From an uncultured Collinsella sp. (GTDB taxonomy: Bacteria; Actinomycetota; Coriobacteriia; Coriobacteriales; Coriobacteriaceae): 6,602 bases of DNA. The notes beneath the pieces are model-generated. The model saw only the letters and a list, made by a program, of their open reading frames with translations. It was not told where the DNA came from and did no database searches. Numbering within the stretch: the stretch's first letter is position 1; each line of letters opens with the position of its first letter. Below are positions 1-6,274 of this stretch, one piece after another. The position numbers were made by a program, and so were the translations under genes. The stretch covers positions 1 to 6,602 of the forward strand of contig CABRZC010000105.1 of assembly GCA_902475375.1 (NCBI GenBank), given 5' to 3'.

Positions 1-138
1 CGCCAGTACCAGTACTCATATTTGCCATTTTTTGCCCACGGGGTATGCCGCAGAAGATCCAACTTGCTCCAGCGTGCCGTACGCCGACCCTCCCCTTCCG
101 GCGAGTGCCGACATTTTCCCAGATAAAACCGACCAAAA

Positions 139-165
139 TAAACCTGTCCCTTTTTGGCAGGTTTT
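139..165. terminator. Possible bidirectional terminator hairpin
   Basis: The arms AAACCTG (140-146) and CAGGTTT (158-164) form a perfect 7-bp inverted repeat, which CC/GG can extend inward past a bulged T. Four T's follow on the + strand. On the - strand the hairpin is followed by TTTATTTTGG, a better U-tract. It lies upstream of the DAHP synthase promoter, so it may end a transcript entering from the left or leaving on the - strand. The gene it would serve is outside the window. The rest of 1-179 holds no supportable gene, only a short CCAGTA tandem duplication at 3-14. Confidence 0.35.
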
Positions 166-179
166 GGGGTGACGAGGGC

Positions 180-208
180 TTGCACTTTAGCGTGCGACAG
201 CGGATAAT
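180..208 (+). promoter_or_regulatory. Sigma70-type promoter of DAHP synthase gene
   Basis: The -35 box TTGCAC (180-185) and the -10 box GATAAT (203-208) are separated by exactly 17 bases. Each matches the housekeeping consensus at 4 to 5 of 6 positions. Transcription would start near 215, leaving a leader of about 50 bases before the ATG at 265. That leader is too short for a T-box or a classical leader-peptide attenuator, so control of this gene, if any, is more likely at promoter or enzyme level. Confidence 0.6.
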
Positions 209-264
209 GCCGAGCATTCAAGAATTCGCCAATTGTTGCCGTTAATTGATAAAGGAGGCCCCGT

Positions 265-1296
265 ATGGCCATGGAATTCAAGCGCAGGTTGCCCATCCCC
301 ATGGAGATCCGCGAGGAAATGCCGCTTTCTGCCGAGCTTACCGCCAAAAAGCAGGCATTTGACGCCGAGGTCGCCAAAGTCTTTACCGGCGAGGACGCAC
401 GTAAGGTGCTCATCATCGGCCCATGCTCTGCCGACCGCGAGGATTCGGTGCTTGAGTACATGAACCGACTGGCCAAGACCGCCGAGGAGGTCAAGGACAA
501 GCTCATCATCATTCCGCGCGTCTACACCAACAAGCCGCGCACCAAGGGCACTGGCTACAAGGGCCTGCTGCACAACCCCGACCCCGAGGCGCCCGATGAC
601 CTGCTCGAAGGCGTTAAGGCCATCCGCCACATGCACCTGCGCGTTATTGAGGAAACGGGTTTCTTCACCGCCGACGAGATGCTCTATCCGTCCAACTACC
701 AGTACCTCGTCGACCTGCTGAGCTACGTTGCCGTGGGTGCGCGCTCGGTCGAAAACCAGGAGCATCGCCTGGTGTCGAGCGGCATTTCGGTACCCGTCGG
801 CATGAAGAACCCTACTGCCGGTTCCACCACCGTCATGCTCAACTCCATCTACGCCGCCCAAGCGCATCAGAGCTTTATCTTCCGTAACTGGGAAGTCGAG
901 TGCGACGGCAACCCGCTCGCGCACGCCGTTATGCGCGGCTACATCGGCCTCGATGGGCGCACCTACCCCAACTACCACTACGAGCACCTCGAGCGCCTGG
1001 CTGAGCGCTACACCGAGCACGCCGGCTACGCCAACCCAGCGGCGGTCATCGACTGCAACCACGACAACTCGGGCAAGCGACCGCTTGAGCAGTATCGTAT
1101 TTGCAAGGAGGTGCTCGACAGCTGCCGCCGCAACGAGTCCATCTCCAAGCTGGTCAAGGGCTTTATGATCGAGTCCTACCTGGAGGATGGCAACCAGCCG
1201 GTCGACGGCGGCGTCTTTGGCAAGTCGATCACCGACCCGTGCCTAGGCTGGGAAAAGACCGACTACCTCATCCACGAGATCGCAGAGCGTATTTAG
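265..1296 (+). CDS. aroF: Class I DAHP synthase (3-deoxy-7-phosphoheptulonate synthase)
   Basis: This cytoplasmic enzyme condenses phosphoenolpyruvate with erythrose 4-phosphate to give DAHP, the first step of the shikimate pathway. The 343-residue length fits the E. coli AroF/G/H type (about 350). Visible motifs are IGPCS (51-55), RVYTNKPRT (85-93), GARSVENQEHR (158-168), the DCNHDNS block (263-269), MIESYLEDGNQ (301-311) and SITDPCLGWE (321-330). By comparison with E. coli AroG, the metal ligands would be C54, H266, E303 and D324, all present. The ATG at 265 is favoured by AAAGGAGG at 251-258, six bases upstream. The gene has its own promoter and terminator, so it is probably monocistronic. 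Which aromatic amino acid inhibits it cannot be read from the sequence, so the paralogue letter in the symbol is arbitrary. Confidence 0.96.
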   Translation: MAMEFKRRLPIPMEIREEMPLSAELTAKKQAFDAEVAKVFTGEDARKVLIIGPCSADREDSVLEYMNRLAKTAEEVKDKLIIIPRVYTNKPRTKGTGYKGLLHNPDPEAPDDLLEGVKAIRHMHLRVIEETGFFTADEMLYPSNYQYLVDLLSYVAVGARSVENQEHRLVSSGISVPVGMKNPTAGSTTVMLNSIYAAQAHQSFIFRNWEVECDGNPLAHAVMRGYIGLDGRTYPNYHYEHLERLAERYTEHAGYANPAAVIDCNHDNSGKRPLEQYRICKEVLDSCRRNESISKLVKGFMIESYLEDGNQPVDGGVFGKSITDPCLGWEKTDYLIHEIAERI

Positions 1297-1335
1297 TTAC
1301 GCGAGCCGCATTTGGACAATCTGACGTTCAACTTC

Positions 1336-1370
1336 AAGGGCGCGACCAGAAGGTCAGCGCCCTTTCGTTT
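1336..1370 (+). terminator. Intrinsic terminator after DAHP synthase
   Basis: AAGGGCGC pairs with GCGCCCTT, and inside it GACC pairs with GGTC around an AGAA loop, with one bulged A. The stem is about 12 bp and is followed directly by TTTCGTTT. It begins 40 bases after the stop codon. This is a textbook rho-independent terminator and isolates the aro gene from the downstream gene. Confidence 0.88.
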
Positions 1371-1442
1371 CACGTCACCTTGTCTCAAATGCGACCCGCT
1401 CGCTATCCGTCCTCTACCTGCGGCGTTGTCTTGCTCCGGATG

Positions 1443-1544
1443 CGGCAGTTGGGGACGTTCCTTTTTTGCCGGCAGTCTGGGACATTCCTTGGGGTAGTCG
1501 TTGGGGACGCTCTTGTTTGACTAGTCGTTTAAGAACGTCCCCAA
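1443..1544. repeat. REP-like GGGGACGTTC repeat cluster with palindromic end
   Basis: Three direct copies lie at about 1443-1463, 1470-1490 and 1495-1514, 27 and 25 bases apart. The first two share 18 of 21 positions, built around CGGCAGT and a GGGAC-TTCCTT core. The third copy (TTGGGGACGCTCTT, 1501-1514) faces an inverted copy (AAGAACGTCCCCAA, 1531-1544) with 13 of 14 bases complementary. At the centre of this palindrome is the perfect 8-bp palindrome GACTAGTC (1519-1526). From memory, GGGGACGTTC-type repeats recur between genes in Coriobacteriia and resemble elements tied to REP-associated Y1 transposases. No such transposase is in the window. Confidence 0.7.
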
Positions 1545-1673
1545 TGACTATCCTCGTGACCCCTCTTCCTCCGTCCCCGAGGGAACGGGGCTCGTCTGCC
1601 GAATGGTTGCTGCAGCGGCGGTGCGTCCATGTCACACTCAGAGGTGGCCTGACCCTACTTGGAAGGAGCCTCC

Positions 1674-2318
1674 ATGAGCCTTGACAACGTAGCTCTGCGT
1701 GCCGCCACGCTCGATGACCTGGCCGGCATCGCCGCCATCTACAACCAGCTGTGGTGCAACACGCTACGCAACCGCGGCGACGTCGAAGCTGCCGATTTCT
1801 GCGCGCGCTTCAACATTGCCATGCAGCTGCAGCGCTCCCCCATCGCGCTCGTCGCCGAGGCAAAGGGCCGCATTATCGCCGCCTGCTGCATCGGCATCTT
1901 CGAGAACGGCAAGCCTCGTACCAATCCCACGTGGGTACCCTGCTACGACGAGATGTTCGCCCAGGCAACCGAGATGGCCAAAACCGCCGACGCCAAGCTC
2001 GAGGGATCGCTCTTTGGCGACAGCCGCGAGAAGGCCACGGCCGACCGCTTTGCCGCCACGGGCAATGAGTATGCCCAGGGCCAGCTCAACCTGATCATCA
2101 TCGTGCCCGAGTGGCAGGGCAAGGGGCTCGGCCGCGCGCTCATCGACTTTGCGCGCGCAGAGCTCGCCCGGGCAGGCTGCACCAAGTTCTTCCTGATGAG
2201 CGACTGCAACTCTGACTGGCAGTTCTACGAGCACCTCAACATGAAGCGCATCCTAGAGGACCACAGCCAAGACACCGGTGACGGATTTATCGTCTATATG
2301 TACGGAGACACGCTCTAA
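1674..2318 (+). CDS. GNAT-family N-acetyltransferase
   Basis: The protein (214 residues) should transfer an acetyl group from acetyl-CoA to an unknown amine acceptor in the cytoplasm. The N-terminus, VALRAATLDDLAGIAAIYNQLW (6-27), is the usual GNAT first strand and helix. Motif A is LNLIIIVPEWQGKGLGRALIDFA (about 138-160), with the acetyl-CoA pyrophosphate loop QGKGLG (148-153). A C-terminal FYEHLNMKR block (184-192) matches the common GNAT FYEKLGF-type ending. Between the strand at about 66-76 and motif A lies a charged helical stretch (about 80-135), longer than in minimal GNATs, which may shape the substrate site. The ATG at 1674 has GGAAGGAG five bases upstream. A TTG at 1659 lies upstream of that site and is unlikely to be the start. 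No signal peptide or membrane segment is seen, and the substrate cannot be named. Confidence 0.9.
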   Translation: MSLDNVALRAATLDDLAGIAAIYNQLWCNTLRNRGDVEAADFCARFNIAMQLQRSPIALVAEAKGRIIAACCIGIFENGKPRTNPTWVPCYDEMFAQATEMAKTADAKLEGSLFGDSREKATADRFAATGNEYAQGQLNLIIIVPEWQGKGLGRALIDFARAELARAGCTKFFLMSDCNSDWQFYEHLNMKRILEDHSQDTGDGFIVYMYGDTL

Positions 2319-2334
2319 GTACCCCTTCAATCAA

Positions 2335-2389
2335 GGTGCGCCGGGCACCCGGCCCTTGGCCTCTGCCCAGGAATAACCCAGGGGGCCGG
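2335..2389. other. GC-rich dyads between convergent genes
   Basis: This 82-base gap between the two stop codons holds overlapping inverted repeats: GGTGC/GCACC (2335-2349), GCCGGG/CCCGGC (2340-2353), and CCGGCCC (2349-2355) with GGGCCGG (2383-2389). They could fold on either strand and act as a shared transcript end. Neither strand has a T-run after the stem, so a normal intrinsic terminator is not supported. The strongest reading is a structured 3' end, possibly Rho-dependent. Confidence 0.35.
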
Positions 2390-2400
2390 ACCGCCCGTCC

Positions 2401-3951
2401 CTAAACCTGCCCGACAGCGCGATATCTCGTCGCCCGAGCGCGCCCCTCTTTAACGAGTGCGCCTTCCTCAAGCAAACCGTTGATAACCCGCAGCGTCACG
2501 TCGCGCCCAGTTCCCAGCGCGTCCGAAGCATCCTGGCGTGTAAAACCGCGGGGCCGCTCAAGGGCAAAGCGAATCAAGGTGCGAGCGTATCCACCACGTC
2601 GCTCGTCCGAGACATCCTGTAGCATCGCGGACGCCTTGCACGCAACATCAAAGCCAAGCTCCTCCACGAGCTTGGCACGCACCTCGTGGCCGCAGTCGCC
2701 ATTCATCGACACGTGCCCCTCTCGCTGCGCTTGCACGGATGCAAACGCCTGCGAAACATCGGGCGGCAGTGCCCCTTCCCGCTCGAGCTGCTCATAATCG
2801 CTGTAATCCCCACGCAAGTTGGGACCGCTATTGCCACGAGGCGTCAGATAGGAATTGCGCACGGCGTTGACGTTGGGCAGCGACAACCTAAACATTGCAG
2901 GGTAGGCGCAGACCTCGGGTTCCAACCCTTCCGCCTCATAGAGCGCACGGATCCCCTTGAGGCCCGTTCCAAACGCCTCAACCATCCCCAGACGCAAAAA
3001 GAGCAGTTGCAGCTTTGGATTCCGAGCGTCCGAGCCGCCCGCAAGCGCCTCCTCGACGCTGATGTGCTGCGGCCCTCCCGCATTGGTAAATTCAAGCGCC
3101 GTACGGCTCATCTTGATAAGAGACGCCACCGAAGATTCGTAGTCGCGATGGATAAACAGGTTCAGAATTCCCTCTCGAACAGCCTCGCGGGGATAGTCGT
3201 CCTTATCTATGCGATCGAGCCTTCCCGGCACAAAGTACATACGCGTTGCGTTCGATATATTGAGGAACCGTTCGATATCCTCTATCTGCCTGAAGATCGA
3301 GCCCTCGCCATCCTGACGGTCGATAAACTCGGTATACGCATCGTCGTTGAAGAGGCCAGCGCGGACTGCAAAGGGGTTTTGGTCAGAGACCAGCAGTGCC
3401 AAATTGGTGTAAAAGCCCAGTTCATCGATAAGGCCGAGATTCTTTTGAGAGGTTTGGTCAAACGTAATCTCCGCGCGCCTAAAGACCCGCTCGGCTTCAA
3501 AAAACGTCAAGCTCTGTTCATGAGAGCGTGCGGTCTCAAAATAATCGCCGTCGGTGCGCTTGATCATCGAGCGGATCTGGGCCATCTCGATGGGCACGTT
3601 GGCAGGACCTAGGCGCCGATATACCCCGGCGGGAACAAATCCCTTCGAGCACAGGCAGTACGGCTTGTGAGGACCCGCTTCCACCTCGATTTTCACCAAC
3701 GCTGCGCCATCGATGTCCAATGCGGAGACCGTCGTGATTTCAGAAACGTCGGGATACACGCCATCGGTTATTGCATTAGAGCATTGAAGCATGGTGGCAT
3801 CGATATCGTCCACGCCGATGATACTGCCAAAATCGTCGATTCCGATATACAAGGTACCACCATTCGAATTGGCAAACGCCACCACAGCTTTGAGCAGCTT
3901 AGGGGTAAATGTGCACTTGAACTCCACGGTCTCACTTTCAACAAGCTGCAT
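2401..3951 (-). CDS. Schlafen AlbA_2 / RecG-C-like ATP-binding putative regulator
   Basis: From the chosen start the protein has 516 residues. The N-terminal domain (about 1-130) is a Schlafen AlbA_2 type, shown by ESETVEFK (5-12) and the AFANSNGGTLYIGIDDFG block (25-42). The middle (about 235-360) matches the HATPase_c_4 / RecG C-terminal-like module, with DDYPREAVREGILNLFIHRDY (251-271) and FGTGLKGI (327-334). The C-terminus (about 450-516) looks like a winged helix: FTRQDASDALGTGRDVTLRVINGLLEEGAL. Such COG2865-like proteins are usually called ATP-binding or transcriptional regulators, and most are uncharacterised. The start is ATG at 3951-3949, because AGGGGG lies four bases upstream and the likely transcript start is near 3972. 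The in-frame ATG at 3966 would leave only about six leader bases and no ribosome binding site. Its promoter is overlaid by repeats, suggesting self-regulation. Relatives with AlbA_2 domains occur in defence islands, but nothing else here supports defence. Confidence 0.88.
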   Translation of the reverse strand: MQLVESETVEFKCTFTPKLLKAVVAFANSNGGTLYIGIDDFGSIIGVDDIDATMLQCSNAITDGVYPDVSEITTVSALDIDGAALVKIEVEAGPHKPYCLCSKGFVPAGVYRRLGPANVPIEMAQIRSMIKRTDGDYFETARSHEQSLTFFEAERVFRRAEITFDQTSQKNLGLIDELGFYTNLALLVSDQNPFAVRAGLFNDDAYTEFIDRQDGEGSIFRQIEDIERFLNISNATRMYFVPGRLDRIDKDDYPREAVREGILNLFIHRDYESSVASLIKMSRTALEFTNAGGPQHISVEEALAGGSDARNPKLQLLFLRLGMVEAFGTGLKGIRALYEAEGLEPEVCAYPAMFRLSLPNVNAVRNSYLTPRGNSGPNLRGDYSDYEQLEREGALPPDVSQAFASVQAQREGHVSMNGDCGHEVRAKLVEELGFDVACKASAMLQDVSDERRGGYARTLIRFALERPRGFTRQDASDALGTGRDVTLRVINGLLEEGALVKEGRARATRYRAVGQV

Positions 3952-3960
3952 GCAACCCCC

Positions 3961-4002
3961 TATCATCGACTATCGACGATTCTAGACCAACTATCGACGA
4001 TA
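3961..4002. promoter_or_regulatory. Operator-like TATCGACGAT repeats over AlbA_2 promoter
   Basis: CTATCGACGAT occurs twice as a perfect 11-bp direct repeat (3970-3980 and 3991-4001), 21 bases apart. The right-hand copy extends to TATCGACGATA (3992-4002), a perfect palindrome about a central A. The left-hand copy has one mismatch. A weaker third copy, TATCATCGAC, starts at 3961. Centres are at about 3966, 3976 and 3997, one and two helical turns apart, so bound dimers would lie on one face of the DNA. One copy fills the promoter spacer and another sits just downstream of the -10 box, where a bound protein should block initiation. Autoregulation by the AlbA_2 protein is inference. Confidence 0.65.
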
Positions 4003-4007
4003 AGCAA
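3979..4007 (-). promoter_or_regulatory. Sigma70-type promoter of AlbA_2 regulator gene
   Basis: Read on the - strand, TTGCTT (4007-4002) and TAGAAT (3984-3979) are spaced by exactly 17 bases. The -10 box matches consensus at 5 of 6 positions. Transcription would start near 3972, about 20 bases before the start codon at 3951. This leader supports the inner ATG over the one at 3966. The promoter lies downstream of the aguA terminator, so the gene does not depend on aguA read-through. Confidence 0.68.
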
Positions 4008-4066
4008 GGCCCCTGGTACCCTCGCTTAGACCCGAGTGCCCGCGTGCAACGCTGCCCGCCGCACGC

Positions 4067-4100
4067 AAAAGGGCCCGCCAGCGTGTGCGCCAGCGGGCCC
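4067..4100 (-). terminator. Intrinsic terminator of aguA
   Basis: On the - strand GGGCCCGC (4100-4093) pairs with GCGGGCCC (4078-4071). An inner GCG-CACA-CGC helix is separated from it by a small TG/TG internal loop. TTTT (4070-4067) follows directly. The stem begins 40 bases after the aguA stop codon. The strong GC stem with a short U-run is a standard rho-independent terminator. Confidence 0.87.
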
Positions 4101-4140
4101 CAAGTCATATCGACACTACCCCGTGTGCCTGCAACCGCCT

Positions 4141-5262
4141 CTACTTGCAGCGCACCTTGGGCTGCTGTTGGGTGATGCAGTGGATGTTGCCGCCACCATA
4201 GATGACCTCGCGCGTCATGATGCCGATGACCTCGCGATCCGGATAGGCGGCTTGGATATCCTTGAGTGCCTGGGCATCGTTGGGGTCGCCAAACTGTGGC
4301 ACCAGCACCGCCCCGTTGATGGGCAAGAAGTTGAGGTAGCTGGGCTCAAAGGCGTCCTCGGGAGTACGCGGCAGCACACCCTCGACCGGATCGATGGTCG
4401 ATGCCTCCTCCTCGGTCATATATACCGAGGTCGCAGGCATAATCACCTTGTGGATCTTGAGCTTGCGGCCACGAGCATCCGTCGTCTCGGAAAGCGTCTT
4501 ATACGCCTCTTGGCACTCCTTGTAGAACTTGTGGTTGGGGTCGTCGGTCCACATGCAGCAAACCTCGCCAGGCGCGCTAAAGCACGCAACGTCGTCTACA
4601 TGGCCGTTCGTCTCAAACGGGTCGATGCCGTCCTTGATCCAGATAACCTTCTCGATGCCCAGGTACTCGCTGAGTTTTGCCTCGATCTGCTCCTTGGTGT
4701 ACTGCGGATTGCGGTCCTTGTTGAGCAGGCACATCTCAGTGGTCACCACGGTGCCCTGGCCGTCGCAGTTAAACGAGCCCCCCTCGAGGATGTAGTCCTC
4801 CGGGCGATAGCGGTTGACCTGCTCGAGCTGTGCCACCTGTAGGCCGATGCTCGCATCCTTGTCCCAGGGGAAGTACAGACCGTCAATGAAGCCGCCATAC
4901 GCGTTGAAGTGGAAATGCGATAGCGCCACATCACCCTTGTCATTAACGAGGAACGCCGGACCGGGGTCGCGAATCCAGGAGTCGTTGTACTCCATGTGGA
5001 TTACGCGCACGTTCTCCACGCCGTCAAAGATCTCGCACACCGCGGGGAAGTCCTCAGCGTTGACGCCCACCGTAATGGGCTGGAAGCGTGCGACCGTTTT
5101 AATGATCTCGGTAAAGACCTTCTGAGCGGGCTTGGCACCGCAGCGCCACACGTCGGAGCGATGCGGCCAGAGAATCCAGGTGCGCTCCTGCTCCTCGTAC
5201 TCGCCGGGCATATAGAAACCGTCTTTTTTGGGCGTTGATTCGCTCTCGTAAATGGTCTTCAT
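4141..5262 (-). CDS. aguA: Agmatine deiminase
   Basis: The enzyme hydrolyses agmatine to N-carbamoylputrescine and ammonia in the cytoplasm. This is the entry to putrescine synthesis, or to an energy- and acid-related pathway when carbamoyltransferase and carbamate kinase follow. The 373-residue length is typical. It belongs to the guanidino-group-modifying (PPAD-type) family. Expected active-site residues are present: D99 in WIRDPGP, E160 in LEGGS, H221 and D223 in ETNGHVDD, and the nucleophile C362 in GGGNIHCITQQ. The usual GGSIH-like segment reads GGSFNCDGQG here (161-170), which may be lineage variation. GAGGAG (5273-5268) sits five bases upstream of the ATG. The gene is followed by its own terminator and faces a divergent LuxR-type gene across 181 bases. 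No carbamoyltransferase, amidohydrolase, kinase or antiporter gene is in the window, so the fate of the product is unknown. Confidence 0.96.
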   Translation of the reverse strand: MKTIYESESTPKKDGFYMPGEYEEQERTWILWPHRSDVWRCGAKPAQKVFTEIIKTVARFQPITVGVNAEDFPAVCEIFDGVENVRVIHMEYNDSWIRDPGPAFLVNDKGDVALSHFHFNAYGGFIDGLYFPWDKDASIGLQVAQLEQVNRYRPEDYILEGGSFNCDGQGTVVTTEMCLLNKDRNPQYTKEQIEAKLSEYLGIEKVIWIKDGIDPFETNGHVDDVACFSAPGEVCCMWTDDPNHKFYKECQEAYKTLSETTDARGRKLKIHKVIMPATSVYMTEEEASTIDPVEGVLPRTPEDAFEPSYLNFLPINGAVLVPQFGDPNDAQALKDIQAAYPDREVIGIMTREVIYGGGNIHCITQQQPKVRCK

Positions 5263-5305
5263 GTTGGCTCCTCACTTTGGGTCGAACCTGTTTGATGACA
5301 CCCCC

Positions 5306-5334
5306 ATTGTGCTGCGGCGACAACGGCGTCTCAA
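5306..5334 (-). promoter_or_regulatory. Candidate aguA promoter
   Basis: On the - strand TTGAGA (5334-5329, 5 of 6 consensus) and CACAAT (5311-5306, 4 of 6) are 17 bases apart. Transcription would start near 5299, giving a leader of about 37 bases. The -10 box is weak, which would suit a promoter needing an activator. The adjacent dyad at 5333-5353 touches the -35 box. Confidence 0.42.
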
Positions 5335-5353
5335 TGGGCCTTGGGTACCCATT
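5333..5353. promoter_or_regulatory. 21-bp dyad beside aguA -35 box
   Basis: AATGGG (5333-5338) and CCCATT (5348-5353) are a perfect 6-bp inverted repeat with a 9-base spacer. The 8-bp palindrome GGGTACCC (5343-5350) overlaps it. The dyad lies just upstream of, and touches, the candidate aguA -35 box, a usual place for an activator site. Binding by the divergent LuxR-type protein is a guess. Confidence 0.4.
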
Positions 5354-5408
5354 CGGCAGCCAAAAGTCGACCGTTCGCTGACCTAAAGTTCTAGTGGACC
5401 GGCACGCA

Positions 5409-5429
5409 TGCCATACTGGCTAGATGGCA
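5409..5429. promoter_or_regulatory. 21-bp dyad upstream of luxR-type gene
   Basis: TGCCAT (5409-5414) and ATGGCA (5424-5429) form a perfect 6-bp inverted repeat with a 9-base spacer, the same geometry as the dyad near aguA. It ends two bases before the Shine-Dalgarno region of the LuxR-type gene. It may be an operator for self-control, or, if transcribed, a leader hairpin beside the ribosome binding site. Confidence 0.4.
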
Positions 5430-5443
5430 CGAAAGGACTCCCC

Positions 5444-6238
5444 ATGACACATGTGAACAACGCAGATAACCAGCACGTTGAGCTCTTTGCTCAAGATTGG
5501 GCCGCCCTCAACGAATGCGCACTGTGGACACATGAGCAGGAGTCGCTCAGCGCACTGCAGGAAGGCCTACTCAAACGCATCGCAGGCGTGATTGTGCACC
5601 GTGTCTCGATGTTCGATATCGCCCAGACGGGGGCTCACGGACAAACGCAATTTGTTCGCCCCGTCGCATACGGAATGTCCGCACAGGCGCTTGATGATTA
5701 TTACGAACGCTACGCCGCGTATGACTACACCATTTGGAGCTTTGACACGCGGGTGGTCGATGTATATCGCGATCTGGACCTGGTGGATGTCGAGCGCCGC
5801 AATGGCACGCCCATCTACCTGGAATGGATGCAGCCCCTGGGAATTTATTATGGCTGCACGGCCACACTGGCGCACAAGGCCACGCCGCTCGGCTCGATTA
5901 CGCTGTTCCGCGCCGAGCAAGACGGCGACTTTACCGATTCGGAGCTCGAGATCCTCCGCCAGATTGCCCGGCACCTGAGCGTGCGCCTGCATCAGCTGCT
6001 CCCACACGGGTATGCCGAGGGCGCAGATGAAAGCCCCGCCAGCGTGCTTGCCATCAAGGCTGCTCTGCTCCCCCGCGAAGCCGAGGTCCTCAAGTTCATG
6101 CTCACCGGCAAGACCAACCACGAGATAGCTGCTGAGCTCTATATCTCCGAGTCGACCGTCAAAAAGCACGTCAACGCCATCTACCGCAAACTCGGCGTCA
6201 AAAACCGCATGGGCCTCATGGCACTGCTGCAGCCGTAG
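5444..6238 (+). CDS. LuxR-family regulator with GAF-like N-terminal half
   Basis: This 264-residue protein should be a cytoplasmic one-component DNA-binding regulator. The C-terminal 55 residues (about 208-262) are a GerE/LuxR helix-turn-helix: LLPREAEVLKFMLTGKTNHE and then IAAELYISESTVKKHVNAIY, ending RKLGVKNRMGLMALL. The E-x-E-V-L, G-x-x-N-x-E-I-A and S-x-x-T-V-K-x-H signatures are all present. Residues 30-190 resemble a GAF-like sensor (VVDVYRDLDLVD; YYGCTATLAHKATPLGSITLFRAEQDGDFTDSELEIL), a weak call made by eye. No membrane segment or receiver domain is seen. The ATG at 5444 has AAAGGA six bases upstream. An in-frame ATG at 5408 lacks a clear ribosome binding site and lies in the upstream dyad. 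The gene is divergent from aguA, and a role in agmatine control is plausible but unproven. No clear U-tailed terminator follows it. Confidence 0.92.
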   Translation: MTHVNNADNQHVELFAQDWAALNECALWTHEQESLSALQEGLLKRIAGVIVHRVSMFDIAQTGAHGQTQFVRPVAYGMSAQALDDYYERYAAYDYTIWSFDTRVVDVYRDLDLVDVERRNGTPIYLEWMQPLGIYYGCTATLAHKATPLGSITLFRAEQDGDFTDSELEILRQIARHLSVRLHQLLPHGYAEGADESPASVLAIKAALLPREAEVLKFMLTGKTNHEIAAELYISESTVKKHVNAIYRKLGVKNRMGLMALLQP

Positions 6239-6274
6239 TGCACTCCCCCTCGGGACAGCATGGATCCACTTTGG

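Larger units (their letters stand above)
1297..1673. other. Gene-free gap between DAHP synthase and GNAT gene
   Basis: This 377-base stretch holds the aro terminator near its left end and the GGGGACGTTC repeat cluster in its middle. A small hairpin, CCCCG-AGGGAA-CGGGG, sits near 1577-1592. No reading frame in it has both a ribosome binding site and protein-like composition. I could not find a convincing promoter for the GNAT gene. TTGACT at 1517-1522 would make a fair -35 box, but it lies inside the repeat palindrome and no matching -10 box sits 16 to 18 bases on. Confidence 0.6.

Noticed and set aside
45..245. 66-residue + strand reading frame in the leader region
   Set aside because: It runs through the hairpin and promoter of the DAHP synthase gene, its start lacks a proper ribosome binding site, and its composition is not protein-like.
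210..264. T-box, riboswitch or leader-peptide attenuator upstream of DAHP synthase
   Set aside because: With the promoter at 180-208 the leader is only about 50 bases, has no terminator/antiterminator pair and no run of aromatic codons.
187..1062. Long - strand reading frame (291 codons) opposite DAHP synthase
   Set aside because: It is the antisense shadow of a clearly functional gene in GC-rich DNA and has no recognisable motif.
2686..3612. 308-codon + strand reading frame opposite the AlbA_2 gene
   Set aside because: The opposite strand encodes a well-supported multidomain protein. This frame has no domain signature or upstream ribosome site.
2401..3951. AlbA_2 protein as part of an anti-phage defence system
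   Set aside because: No nuclease, helicase, methylase or other defence partner is next to it. The neighbours are metabolic or regulatory genes, so the domain alone does not justify a defence call.
4036..4842. 268-codon + strand reading frame opposite aguA
   Set aside because: It reads through the aguA terminator and the catalytic C-terminus in antisense and shows no family motif.
5389..5417. Promoter TTCTAG / CATACT for the LuxR-type gene
   Set aside because: The -35 box matches consensus at only 2 of 6 positions. A promoter must exist nearby but I cannot place it from sequence.
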